Source: Fasciolopsis buskii | Taxonomy: Eukaryota > Platyhelminthes > Trematoda > Plagiorchiida > Fasciolidae | NCBI GenBank assembly: GCA_008360955.1 | Contig: LUCM01002276.1 | Coordinates: 326,972 to 390,971 of the forward strand | Direction: 5' to 3' | Length of the DNA stretch: 64,000 nt | Shown here: in pieces, positions 1-12,136 of the stretch | Layout: the number at the start of each line of letters is the position of its first letter | How positions within the stretch are numbered: position 1 is the stretch's first letter | Notes under the pieces: model-generated | The model's database searches: none | What the model was told of the DNA's origin: nothing | Seen by the model: the letters and a program-made list of their open reading frames with translations, nothing else | Made by a program: the position numbers and the translations under genes

Positions 1-680
1 CTTGCACTCGTAAAATAATATATTTATGGATCCCTGTTAGAATAAGAAAATAACCTTTCTTAAAGCTAACCTCAGATCAATTCCTTTGGTTTAATATCAG
101 AACATGACTTACGGTCAAGCATTTTTCACTTAGATTACTCTACAAATTTAACAATGTCAGGAATCAGTCATTCGTTCACATTTTGTGAATTTAAGCAATC
201 CACGGTGGCGGGAATCGTAAATGGAATTTCTCATCCGAAATTGGAATTGTTCGTATCAAATCAATGCAATTGGGATCGACTTAACCAGTATGGTCGAATT
301 TCGCCGAAATAGTTCCTTTGGGAAGAAACATGCTGCTTCATCATGAGTATTTCTGATCTAGGTTTGCTATTTAAGATAACCACCTTTCAAAATCAACAAT
401 CGTGTAACTCAAATTTTGTGTAGTATTTAAATTCTGTAAATACCGGATGTCGATAATTTTAAATTTGAATCACACCTGCTGGGTGTCTGTCGGATATGGA
501 ATGTTTTAGGGCGGCAATTTAAGACTAATTCGAAATATGAAGGAAGTAGTAATATTAGCTAAATTATTTCGTGCACTTTTGGTTTCTGCATCCAGTTAAC
601 CCAGAGAGGGTTAACATTAAGGATGTTCAAGTATGAGATCCCCTTAATTGCAAAATGTACCTTAACCGTGGTTATCTGCT
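1..680. other. Unassigned flank, no gene seen
   Basis: AT-rich sequence with no reading frame of note, no splice-bounded exon and no recognisable repeat. It ends where the TGAC-type array begins. Confidence 0.5.
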
Positions 681-3570
681 ATGACTGAATGACTAATTGA
701 CTGAATGACTAACTGTGGTGACTGACTGGAGTTAATGACTGACTCAATGACTTTGATGACTGACCTACTGAATGAATGGATGACTAACTGAGTGATTGAA
801 TGGCTTAATTTGGTAAGTGACTGAATTTAATGACATATTTTGATGACACCTTGACGAATGACAAACTGACTAGATGACTAGATGACCGACTGATGTACTG
901 AATCCTGTTAGAGAATTTGGTGACTGACTTTGGTGACTGAGTAACTTTGGAACTTGAGTAAGGGATTGCGGGAGTGACTGGTTAACTGACGGAGTGAATG
1001 GCAGTCTGAATGACTAAGTGAGATTGGTGAATAAATTGCTGAGTGACTGACTGAAATTGGTGAGTTACTGACTGACTTCAGTGACTGACCGAATTTGTCG
1101 ACCGACCTGCGGACTGACAGATTGACTGACTTACTGACTGAGTCGCTGATTGGATGACTTATTTAATGTCTGGCTGACCTATCAAAATTGGTGACTCTGT
1201 CATGATTGACTGACTTCGCTGAATGACTGAATACGGTTTATTACTTTGGAGACTGACTGGCCTCGGTGACTGGCCGAACTTAGTTACTAAATGAATAAGC
1301 GAATGGGTGAAGGACAGAATGAATAATTGACTGACTGACTCACCAACTGAAAAGCTGCCAGAATTTGGTGACTGACAGATTGACGAAGTGTCTGATCGAC
1401 ACTCGTTGCTTACTTCCATGACTGACTAACATCGAGGGCTTAACTTAGTGACTGCATGTGGTGGCCGGCTGGCTAAGTGGCTGACGGAATGACTGACTGA
1501 TTGATTGTCCGAATGATGAATTTGTTGACTGACTGACGGAGTGATGTTGATGAATGATTCACGAACTGATTGGATTTGGAGGCGGACTGAATTTGGCGAT
1601 TCACGTCGATGACTGACATTGATGAGCGAGTAATTGACCGAATGAATCGCTGATTGACGAACTGACTGACTTGAGAAATGACGGGATGACTGAGGTTGGC
1701 AGCAGACTTCATTTGGAGACCGGTATCGCTGAATGGCCGGCTGGCTTATTAACTGACTGACAGTGATTGAATGGCTGGCTGATTATGATGTATTAATTTA
1801 GTGACCGATTTTGTTGACTGACTAACCTTGTTAGCCGTCTGACTAGCGGAATGATTGACGAATTAATTTGAGGACTGACGTTATTGGATGACTAATTGAC
1901 TAAATCTGTGACTGAGTGAATGACTGGCTGATTGACGTACTGACAGACTGAGTGAATTCGGTTAATCAATGACTGCATAATTGTCTGATTGAATGAATGT
2001 GTCACTGAAAGGGTGAGTGACTGCAATGTTAGCTGACTGAAATTGGTGAATGAATTTGTTTACTGCCTGACTGAAACACTGAACGACGTAGTGAATGACA
2101 GTTTGAAAGAGCGACCGAATAACCCACCAACGATTGTCTGAACTTGGCGAATTTAGTTGGCCTCCCACTTTGAGTAATATTGGTGACTCCCTAACTTACT
2201 GAGGGACTGAATCTCTGACTCATTGACTGATTGATTGATTAAATGTCAGGCTGAATTTAGTGAATCAGTTTGGTGAATGACTTTGTCGTCTGAGTTTGGT
2301 GACTGCCCAGGTAAAGCACATTGTTGACCGACTGATTGACTGACTGATTGAATCTGGCGGTAGAATTTTGGCATCTACTGATTGGCTTTGGTGACTGAGT
2401 GAGTTCGGTGGCTTATTTGGTGATTGGTAGTCTGATTAGTTAAGTGAATAACTGAAAGATTTCGGTGAATAAGTGATCAAGCTATTGTTTGACCGTCTAA
2501 ATTTGGTGACTGACTGACTGACGTACCCCCTTTTTCAGTGACTGAATTGGTGATCGATTGACGAACGGGATGAGTGCCTCAATGTTGGACTAACTGACTG
2601 AGGTTGGTTACTGAGTGAATGTAAAGACTGATTTGGTAATTGACTGACTAACTGTTCAACTAAATGATTGAATGGCCTTGATGTATGACTTACTGAGTGA
2701 TTGAAGGTCTGTCATACGTTGGTGCCCTATTGATCTACTGATAGACAGCATTTGGTGAATGACTGACGGTTTGATTTACTGAATGACTAACTGACTGACA
2801 GAATGATTGACTGACTTATTTAGTGCCTGAATTTAATGACTTACTTCTGTGAAGGAGTTTGTTTACTGAATGACTTTGGTGTCTGTCTAACTGACTAAAT
2901 AACTGACCGACTAACTGTCTCACTTAATTAATGCCTGGCTGATCGACTGACTGTCGCGACTGAATTTGGTGGCTGACTAACTGAGGGACTACGGTGATTT
3001 GCTGACTTTGATAACTTAAGGAATTGGTTGACCCCCTATTGTGAACTATATTGCTGACTGACTGAGTCACTGAATGACTGAATGATGGACTGACTGATCG
3101 AATCTGGCGACAGAATATTGGAGCTAACTGACTGACATTTGTGACTGAGTGAGTTTGGTAGATAGGCTGATGGGCTGATTAGTTAAATGGCTGAGTGAAT
3201 GACCGACTAGCTGCGGACAGATGTTGTTGACTGACTTTTTAGGTTGACTCAGGGACCGCCTTTGATGAATTCCATTATTGAGTGACTTGCTGTCTTTGGT
3301 AACTGACTGAAGTTGGTGATTTACCGAGTAGAATGAACGACTGACTTTGGTGACAGACTGTGAAAATGTTGGCTGACTGACACCGGTGAATAATTTTGTT
3401 AGTTGACTGACTAACACACTGGCTGATGGAATGACTGTCTGTGTGATTGTATGACTGGTTGACTGAATTGGCTGACAGAATTTGGTGACTTGCAGATTTG
3501 TTTGACTGACTTTGATGGCTCACTTTTGTGAATGAATGGCTGACGGATTTAGCTGACCGGCTGATGGATA
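681..3570. repeat. Degenerate TGAC/TGAA tetranucleotide tandem array (about 2.9 kb)
   Basis: The stretch is built almost entirely from TGAC, TGAA and TGAT tetramers, commonly as runs such as TGACTGACTGAATG, broken by a recurrent AATTTGGTGA-like spacer. Copies are diverged and interrupted by indels, so it is an old or continuously mutating array and not a fresh microsatellite. The + strand is saturated with TGA stops. The reverse complement (TCAG/GTCA) lacks them, which explains several Ser/Gln/Val-rich open frames on the minus strand that I do not regard as genes. Boundaries are judged by eye to within a few tens of bases. Confidence 0.9.
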
Positions 3571-4878
3571 GATAATAGTAAAATTTTTGGAGTGGATGAA
3601 TACTTTTGATTCCTTTTTCATATGGCTAATTGTTTATGCAGACAAATCACTGAAGTGTTCACTTAATGCTAAATACCCTACTGGAAACTGAATCGACGTT
3701 CACCATATAAGGTGGCTGAACAGAACATTTTGCTTGTGCTATTACTGCTCGTGATAGATAACATCATATTGCATCGTGCCCACTTCCAGTGCATCATTCG
3801 GAACCATCAAGGATCTTCTAGCGGCTACGATGTTGTTCTCCCCGGATTTGCGTGCCGCTTTCGGGCCCGAAGCGAATCCTTGATGGAAACCAAATGACTT
3901 TCACTAGTTTTGTCGGTGATTTGATCGTTACTGATGTATGTTTAGTCGTCACAAATTTCCGACGTACAATAAGATAAAGGATACATATTTGCGAGGAATA
4001 CACAGGTTACACCATTTAGCATGAGTTACTCTTTCACTTTAACTGATCAACCATTCGCAAAACGTTACGTTTTTAAACGCTGCGTCAAAACCGTTGGAAT
4101 GTGAATGTCTTGAACTGCAACGATTGGCACTGACTGGGATTGCCCAATAACAATTTAGCCGAGGTTTTATATCTTGCAAACCCTTTTAAATGTGACCGCT
4201 CCTCTCAGACTACTTGAAATGCAGCTGGTAATATCGTAAAGACAAATGCGGATGAGGCAGCTTTAGATGAGGATCATACGTAAATAAGTAACTCCAAAAC
4301 CCCGTCTCCTTACTTTTCACCAAAGAGGTAATTTTAAGGAAAACTGTAGAAACATCACGGCGTGCACTTTAACCTAGTGAACATTAAATTTCTCCCATGG
4401 CATCTGTATCTCCCCCGACGAAAAAAATGTTACCAAATAGAAATATCCTGTTTCTTGCCACGGCTCCGTTATTATCACCAAATTCGCAGTCCCTGGGAGT
4501 TTGTTGACTCCCAGCAACGGGTGCGTAGACGGAAATTTACTCACAAACCACATTACCAGCTTGACTTTAGTTCCATACAAATGACACGCTTGATTATTAA
4601 TCACATGTGCAGTTCTACAGTGCCATCTCCCATTATGGGTGTGCTAGCGAAATCATTTTCCTTACCTAACCAATGTTTACAAACATGCGAAGTCAAGACA
4701 GCGTCTGTGGTAATCGTATATTGGAGCTCATCAGGAGACGCGGTGTGCGCCAAGGTAGCTGACTCACACTTTTTCCTGTTGGCTCTGTGATTGACTTGAT
4801 TCTGTCCTCAAGTGCGAACATTGGGACTGACATTTACTCAAACAAGTCTAATTTAGAATATGCAGACGACCGTAAACG

Positions 4879-4880
<2 letters not shown>
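3571..4880. other. Unassigned sequence, no gene seen
   Basis: Moderately AT-rich. A 142-codon + strand frame at 4362-4790 has no recognisable motif and no convincing splice context, so I treat it as chance. Confidence 0.4.

Positions 4881-4914
<34 letters not shown>
4881..4914. repeat. (AT)n microsatellite
   Basis: Seventeen uninterrupted AT dinucleotides. Confidence 0.97.
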
Positions 4915-4919
<5 letters not shown>

Positions 4920-5267
4920 CTGGTATGTCGCATCTGTGGCGGCGATATGATATCTAATTATTGATCAATAGCACACAAATCAGTAAAGTCATTCGGCTTA
5001 CACGTGTCTGTGCATGGCATCTCCCGGCCACTCGATTAGTCACCGATTCTGATCAATTGGGAATTCAAGTGACTTCTAGTCACTCAAAGTTTCAAGGTCA
5101 CGTTTAAAATGCACCATCGGCCACTGGGTATAACCTTTCATTGTACTCATGTGTCATACATATCAAGAATCAAAAACATGGCCAGTGCGGATAAAAGATG
5201 TCCAAAAACTTTCAGTATTGCAGCACACTGTTGCTTTTAGTAAATGTAAAATACGGGGGAGAATTGC

Positions 5268-5325
5268 CTTGGCATCTCAGAGGCTAGGCGTGGATACTGG
5301 GACCTGGGGTTCAATACTTAGAATG
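5268..5325 (+). repeat. tRNA-like SINE head (candidate)
   Basis: A box-A-like TGGCATCTCAGAGG is followed about 25 nt later by a box-B-like GGGGTTCAATACT. The order and approximate spacing match an RNA polymerase III internal promoter. Flatworm genomes contain tRNA-derived SINEs, so a decayed SINE head is the natural reading. There is no complete cloverleaf, so this is not called as a functional tRNA. Confidence 0.3.
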
Positions 5326-8300
5326 GACACTCAATTTGAACAGGTAAAGTTGGTTGGAACATGTTTTGCGTACGCCCACAGAGCTCTTGCCTCGTTTAGT
5401 TATATCCTCTGAGGCTAGTGGAGGTTGGTCTGCGGATTTATGTGGCCAGATGAAGACAGCGAGACGGTCTGAAAACATTGACTAATAAGATGGCTCACGC
5501 AGGTTTACGACCACGAACTCTCACCAAGAGCAAATTAGGGTTTGTTGGTGATATGGCTCAAAGCCATAAACAGTGGCGTTCTTGCATTCGCAATCCTTTC
5601 TGTTCTATAAAGCTGCTCAGCTTATTATGTTACCGTTGATTTCCCGCTCTTTCCAACACTCGTCTTATGTTCTGATTTGAAGGTGGTCAGTTGTAGTGTT
5701 GAAAACCAGGGCATGTTCATACGAGGTTAGTGTAAGAAAACCGAAATGAACTGAACTAAACTGAAATGGTGCTTATAGTTCCAGTTAGAAATCAAATGAA
5801 TTATTCAAATTCAACATATAGTGAAAGGCCAGCTTTTAGAATCGCCTCCAGGCGGGAATTGTTCATTTTGAGCTCATTTCAAGCACGATACTCAATTCAA
5901 CCAGCTCAGATTTCCCAGCCAAATTCGGCAGTGTGCTTAGGGCTTTCGCGTTCGTTTTTTAGGTTTACCTTCTTGTTGAGCTGTTCAGATTGCCCCGGGA
6001 AAAGACTCTAACCATAGTCCACTATTGGAAAAAACGTACTGCTCACCTCCGGTCTGACCATGCTGCACTGGTTTGTTGGTTATCCGTCGTTTGTCCGTCG
6101 CGAATAGCATTAGACGCCGTCTTCGTTTTCCTGGGTACCCGTACCCGACTGGCTCGCATTATGTGGTCTACTATCCCTACCACTAGCTGAATTGGCATTC
6201 TGAGAAAAACAATGTTTGCCCAAATTCGTCTTGTCTAGAGGCAGCTGTTCTTAAACTCAGATGGGTTGTGCGAGAGTTCCATCACCAGATGGGTTGAAGG
6301 ACCAATTTGATGAAATAAGTTTTCACTGGTGAAACATTATCATTGCCGCTGCATTTGTTATTATTCGGTTGAGAAAAACCCATGACCAGATTTGGCCAGG
6401 GATCAAACTTAGCATATTTCGCTTATGATAACACAAGCGGAAAGGGTTAAATTTTGCCATGAAACAGTTTAAAAAGCAATAACCATGTGACCCTGTAGAA
6501 TGCAATCATCATTATATGCGCGTCAACAGGACCAACAGTACATCTAAGATCGCCGTATTCTTCTTCCGTATGCATCTGTGTGTGGCTGTAAAACACGAAA
6601 AAAACGAGTAAAATTTGAAGAAATGTTAAAAATGGGTGAATATTTGAAAACGGTGCACTGCATTTCCACTGATTATATGTCTTCTGACCGAAGAGTTGGT
6701 AAACAGCCAGGAAATTTTGTTGTATTTTTCTGCTGTATTCGTGTCACATATGTTCCCCTTTTGTAAGGGACATGTGAACCAAACGAATTGCTTTGAACCG
6801 CATCACTGTTTTCTTCCATGAACAAACACCGTTGGCAGTGCGCTTTTTATTTTTATTGTTAAATAAATGGTAATAACCTGTAAGTTTGGCATGATCGATG
6901 TTTCACTTTAAAAATGGATGGAAGAATACTGGGGAAGTATATCTGACGAGCAGCAGCAATCACAAAACAGATTGCGTTCTTCGGGGGGAATTTTTTCATC
7001 TACCCGTAGGCGAGACACTATTGGCGAAGTCTTGTCCTCTCGTAAATCAGGAAGAAATCCGTGAATATTTAGTTTTAACTTCAACTTTCTTGAAGTCACG
7101 TCGTGAACTCACGGAACCCAGTTCTGTTGATCAATTTGACCACAGTTGTCACGGGCCAACGAGCATAGTTCAATTTGGCTATCCATTACACGTGTTCTGG
7201 GTCATCTGGTCGTGTACACCCTGTCCCTTAAATCCTTTAATGGCCATTCACTGTGTATTCCGTAATAGACTTCTGGTATACTTATAAGGAGGCAAATTGA
7301 CGAACCCCCCCACTAGTCCATGGGCATTTCTTACACGGTGATGTAATTAAGTTGGATAACATTGACCGTGGAATTAAGATGAATGTATGAATTGTGAAGC
7401 CATAGGCCCAGGTGGTTTTCCAACAACATCTGTTATTCCCCTTATGTGGGGATAATGAAATGGAATCATATCAGGAGTCTTGTTCAATGCGGATCTATAA
7501 GACTTCGAAGAGTTTTATATGCATCATTCGGTTTGTTTTTCACTGTCACTAAAATGACAGACCTGACTTTCCGTGGTCAGAAATATTCTCACGGGAATTT
7601 TCTCACGCAACGACAGTGATAACTGGTTATTGGATGGAATGCGATTTTTGGAAAACAAACTGAAACACCGGCTTCATGACCGCCTATGGTGGTATCTATT
7701 CATCGGTAAACTTGACTTCACAGTAAATATTATCGGAGTGAATTTAAACACTGCGCGTGCGGTTGCGGAATGGCAGTTAAACTGGACGGCCATGGGCCAG
7801 GTGGATTTCTATCGACTTTACTACAAACAAATATACAAATAGCCCGGTGCGAAGTGTTGAGTGAATGGCTTCTAATGGACACTACAAGTCCACCAATTGC
7901 TCCGCATAATTTTACTCAATACCCCAAATTCCCGTGACCCAAAAGCTACTCGGACATCAGCACCAAATTCTGGATGTTCTGAAGTTTTTCATAGCTCTGA
8001 GAGGAATGTGAAAGAATCTAACCTGTCAAAGGAGTTCAGTTGATATGTTCTTGGGATGAGCCTAACAATGGAACTGAAGGCTAAAGACAATTAGAAGGTG
8101 TCTGGCTGTTACCATGGTTAAATAGGTGGTTCGTAAACGCCTTTCCAAACAAATTTTGTCAACAATAGCGCATGATCGCAATGTCCAATAATCACATCTG
8201 CTTCGAGACTTCAGATTGCTCGACAATGGAGAAAGCCTGACCCAGGATAACTGACTAATTATTTCTAAATTAGCTGACGGGCTAAGTACAGTGAACGTAG

Positions 8301-8662
8301 TTTCGCTCCTTCGATACCGAGGTTCTCGTTAAAGTTGTTATCGCCTGCCGCGCTCTGTAAATGCACTGGAAATGGTGAATAAAGTTGGATGGGACAAAAG
8401 CGCTAACTTGTTTGGATTCACTCGTGGAAGCGAATCACTAAATTCAAACAACCTTACTATTTGTTTCGCAATATGATGTTTTTGCCGCACGCTTGAACAT
8501 AACATCCTTTCTGCCCAATTTATTGTACGTAACGTGTTCAATAGATTGTTTTTTTTCGAGAGTTCATTTTGTTCGGAAACATTCTCATCAACTCTGATTC
8601 TCAGAAATATTTAATTAAATGCATATTAACCAGTTAGCTCCTATTGTAATCTATCGTCAATA

Positions 8663-9133
8663 CTAATAGGATTGGGAATTTGTGGTTATTATTTTGCAAG
8701 GGCCAACAACAGATAAACCACCGGTTGTTAAGTGACAAACGTCTTTGTGTTTTTGGGCGTAAATGTTACACTTTACGATTCGCCTATTGTCACTCATTTC
8801 CCATTTCAACACATATTTGACCCTGTGGCCTAATTTCAGAAACACCGTAAATTTTGGCATTATTATAAGTCGTTTTTCAACCCCTAGAAGACCACACCAA
8901 AACACACCATAACCGGCCAATGATAAAACATCCTTGTTCAATCCACCGGATACCCAGTGAACAGTACATTTTATTTTGATTGTTTGTACGAGGGATCGCT
9001 GAAAATAATTGTTTGCTGTCCATTGTCCGGTTTTCAATCTAACCCTGGGATTATCCAGAATGGACTGAACAACCGGCGTAATTTTCACCTTTGAAGAATT
9101 CTCCACATTAAATGACGGTCCCATTTTCACCAA
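8663..9133 (-). other. Unrecognised 156-codon open frame
   Basis: This is one of the longer frames outside the PKG gene and lies outside the low-complexity arrays. Read backward past its nominal start it stays open through about 9170 and includes the tetrapeptide YADD followed by Leu-Val at about 9130-9150, which resembles a reverse transcriptase active-site box. The residues after it (KMGPSF and onward) do not look like a reverse transcriptase palm. No other domain, signal peptide or clear splice site is seen. It could be chance, or a badly decayed retroelement. Function unknown. Confidence 0.2.
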
Positions 9134-9739
9134 ATCATCCGCATACCCCGGAATCAGCTTGGGTATACCGTATGTTTACTGCAGGAGAGTACGAGAACAA
9201 ACGAGTAACGATCCTTAATTGAAGCTTCTGAAAATCAACGTATATCAATCTGTTACTAAGGCAGTGGACTAAAAACATTCAAGCAGGGTTTGAACTCATG
9301 GTGGGTCACGATGAATGCGGCTGCAGTTGGTGATTTCCAACCACCAAAATACGAATAGGTAATTCTTCTAGGGAAAACATTTTTCTTCCTCTTCTTCTTC
9401 AAAATATGCCTTTCATGTGCACTGCTGATGATTCCTAACAAGGATGAAACAGCTGCACAGTGCTTCCATGGTTTCTTTATGGTGAGTTGAACGATGATAT
9501 CACATGGTGAATTATTTCATGAAAGTAAATTGAATCGACTCGCAGCATGTATGCCAACTCCTGATCAGCTGCATTAGCAGACGCCTCTGGCAAGGAATGC
9601 GGCTTCTGTGTGGAAACAAAACAAAACCAATAAGTCTTACTGCAGATGTAGAAAGTATCAGCTTATTTCTATTTATCCACGTAGTGACTCTGCAGTTTCG
9701 TGGTTCCAGGATGAATGAACTGATGCAAAACGCTTTTAT

Positions 9740-11125
9740 GCGGAAGAAGTTTTCAAACTCCTTCGCTGGACCAAGATAACCACAGGTATAGGTCCTGACG
9801 GTATGTCTTCACTTCTCCCAAGGTACGGTGCGGCTTCACTCAAGAGGTGCACTTAATTTTGTTTTTTAATGCATGCCTATGCACGCAGTCCACTCCCGAT
9901 TGATGGAGACCAGTCAATATGGTGCCTAGCCCTGAGTCTAGTAATCCAAGTATTCCAGCCAAACGTTTTTGTCACATCTCTCTGAAGTCATACGATCTTA
10001 AACTAACAGAAAGCGCCATCAGAAGTCTTCCAACTTCTGTTAGTGTGCCCAATGACCCCCGTCGGTTTGCGAATAATCCAAACAGGTCTACTTTGGATGT
10101 GGTGACTTCCCTGGTTCATAACATTACTGAATACTTGGGTGCTTCCATCAAATCTGTCCAATTTGCTTTCTTAGATTTTTATCTGCATTCCACCTCGTTC
10201 GACGGTCTTTACTTCTTTGGAAACTTGAACAGTTTGGCTGTCCAAATTGCCTCTTGACTTTACCAACAGAACTCAGTGCACAAGGCTGGGGGGACAAAAA
10301 TCTACCCCGTTGGCAAATAATCCTAGAATCCTTCAAGAAGCTGCCCTTTCTCCTTGTTTGTTTTCAACATACATCAGTGACCTACAGGGTAGTTCCCCTG
10401 GCAAATTATTCAAGTATGCTGATGACGTTGCTCTGTGAAAGCCTATATCTGAAACTGCAGATTTTCTGAACTTTTCGAACAATTTGTCTCTCATTCGTGA
10501 TTCCTCTCTGTGCTCTGGCTTAATTCCTAATTTGTCTAAACGCGTCGAATGTGTATTTACGTTCTCTCGTTTCGTTTACCAGGTTGACCCTTATTTTATT
10601 AACGATGATCCACTCGCTGGGGAAGATCCCGTCAAGTACTTAGGAATTATTATTGATAAAAATAAATGAGATGGTCTTCTCACATTAATTGTGTAAACAA
10701 ATCTGAGAAGACTATCCAGGTCAGACAAAACCCTATCTCCTTATTTGTTTACCAGTATTTTTCCCATTCTCCTCGATTGTGCTCCTGTCACTTCTGCTGG
10801 TTTACTAAAGAGAGACTTCAGAACCCTTCGTCGTGGTTTATCAATCATTAGTGGTGTATCGTATATACCACTGAAAGAACTCCACACCAAACTGTGTGAC
10901 ATACATATATTCGTGTGCAAAATAGCTGCACATAAAATTCTTTTGGATCCGTCCCATCCCTTAAACAATGGTCTTTCTAAATGCCGTCCTCATACTGGGA
11001 CACGTTCTACTTTCCGCTCCATGCACACTTGCATAAATATCTCTAAGACCTTAGCTGTTCCCCACCCTACCCGAATTCTCACCAATCGATTTTCTACACG
11101 ATCTCTTTATTTGCTGCGCTCTTAG
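9740..11125 (+). mobile_element. CR1/Jockey-like non-LTR retrotransposon remnant (reverse transcriptase)
   Basis: A LINE reverse transcriptase is spread over several frames and is therefore dead. In order it shows: VFKLLRW and then GPDGMSSLLPRYGAASLK (9791-9844), the usual GPDG block; WRP..MVPSPE near 9910; NRSTLDVVTSLVHNITE with FAFLDF (about 10080-10180); SPCLFSTYISDL (about 10350-10380); the catalytic box KYADDVAL, with YADD at 10415-10426; VKYLGIIIDKN near 10635-10670; and a C-terminal tail containing LDCAPVTSAGL and PLKELHTKL, ending at a TAG near 11125. The N-terminal endonuclease is missing, as expected for a 5'-truncated copy. The block order fits the CR1/Jockey clade common in trematodes; the family within it is inferred. 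Confidence 0.88.
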
Positions 11126-12136
11126 TCCAACTCTGCATTCTGATGAGGCGGTGAACGCATCCATTTTTTACTGAAATGCGGACGTCTACGTAAGCGAAAG
11201 TCCAAACAATACAATACAAAACAATACTAACACCAAAATGGATATAATATCTACATGTGGATTGGGAAATGCCATACTGGCGGAATAGCTAATATTAGCA
11301 CTGCTTCTAGTAAGAAGACGGTCGGTCAGAATGTGGATTGATAGTCCCGTTGACCCTGGACCTCCAGTCACCCTCTATTCCGTGGTTTAACTGGTGAGGT
11401 TTGCTTTATTTTTCACACGAATACACCCTCGAATCCTTTGCGTGGGGTCTAACCTGGGAACTTAACGCATTTTCTACTGCGTTCATTTATTAAACAGCAA
11501 ATATATGACAATTCTGGAAGCGGGGCTTGACCATTGGAATGCTAACACATAGCAAACTGATCAATGATGGTGAGACTTGTATTTACCAAATTCCTGTTCG
11601 CATGCCCCAACTCTGAATACTTGACTGTCATCAGTCACAAGCTGTGCTTTTAGCATAAAAATAAATCAATAACTACCTATTTATGATCGGGTAAAATGAA
11701 ATGGTTAAATTGTAAATTTTGAGAGGCATCTTTTGTGTTAGAGGGAAAAGTGACTATGTACCAAGTTATCTGACCCAGTATATAACTGTCCAAAATTGAT
11801 CTATATACAACTGTGCCACGTCCATTTCTAAGCAAAACGATCCATTCTTGTTCGGATAAACAAACTGACCTAGAGGATCTGCATGAACAGTAAGTCGGCT
11901 CAAGTTTATGCTGAAAATTACTTGCGAATATATACCGAATCCTACCGGAAACGTCATGTCATCAGTTAAACAAGAAATCGCGATCCCGTGTGTGTGTGTG
12001 TGTGCGTGTAAAAGGAAGTAGAATCATTGACCCATTTGTTAACTGTATGGCCTCATCGGGCTCTACGCGAATATGTGAACATCAACCAAACTGAAAAGAT
12101 GCTGGTTTTTAATTATACTACCTGTTTCTGCTTCCA
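11126..12136. other. LINE 3' flank and unassigned sequence
   Basis: Just after the LINE frame comes an ACAATACAATAC-like low-complexity tract (about 11203-11235) that may be the element's 3' end. A GT microsatellite lies at 11988-12009. No gene is seen. Confidence 0.4.
11988..12009. repeat. (GT)n microsatellite
   Basis: GT dinucleotides with a single C interruption near the right end. Confidence 0.95.

Larger units (their letters stand above)
4915..9739. other. Long unassigned stretch
   Basis: No gene is supported. Open frames at 6898-7287, 7573-7842 (+) and 8663-9133 (-) lack recognisable domains. A short TGAAC-type patch lies at about 5738-5770, resembling the large array at 12-15 kb. A tRNA-like fragment near 5.3 kb is listed separately. 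Confidence 0.4.

Noticed and set aside
1159..3523. Several minus-strand ORFs of 68-97 codons
   Set aside because: They are the stop-free antisense reading of the TGAC array (Ser/Gln/Val-rich low complexity), not genes.
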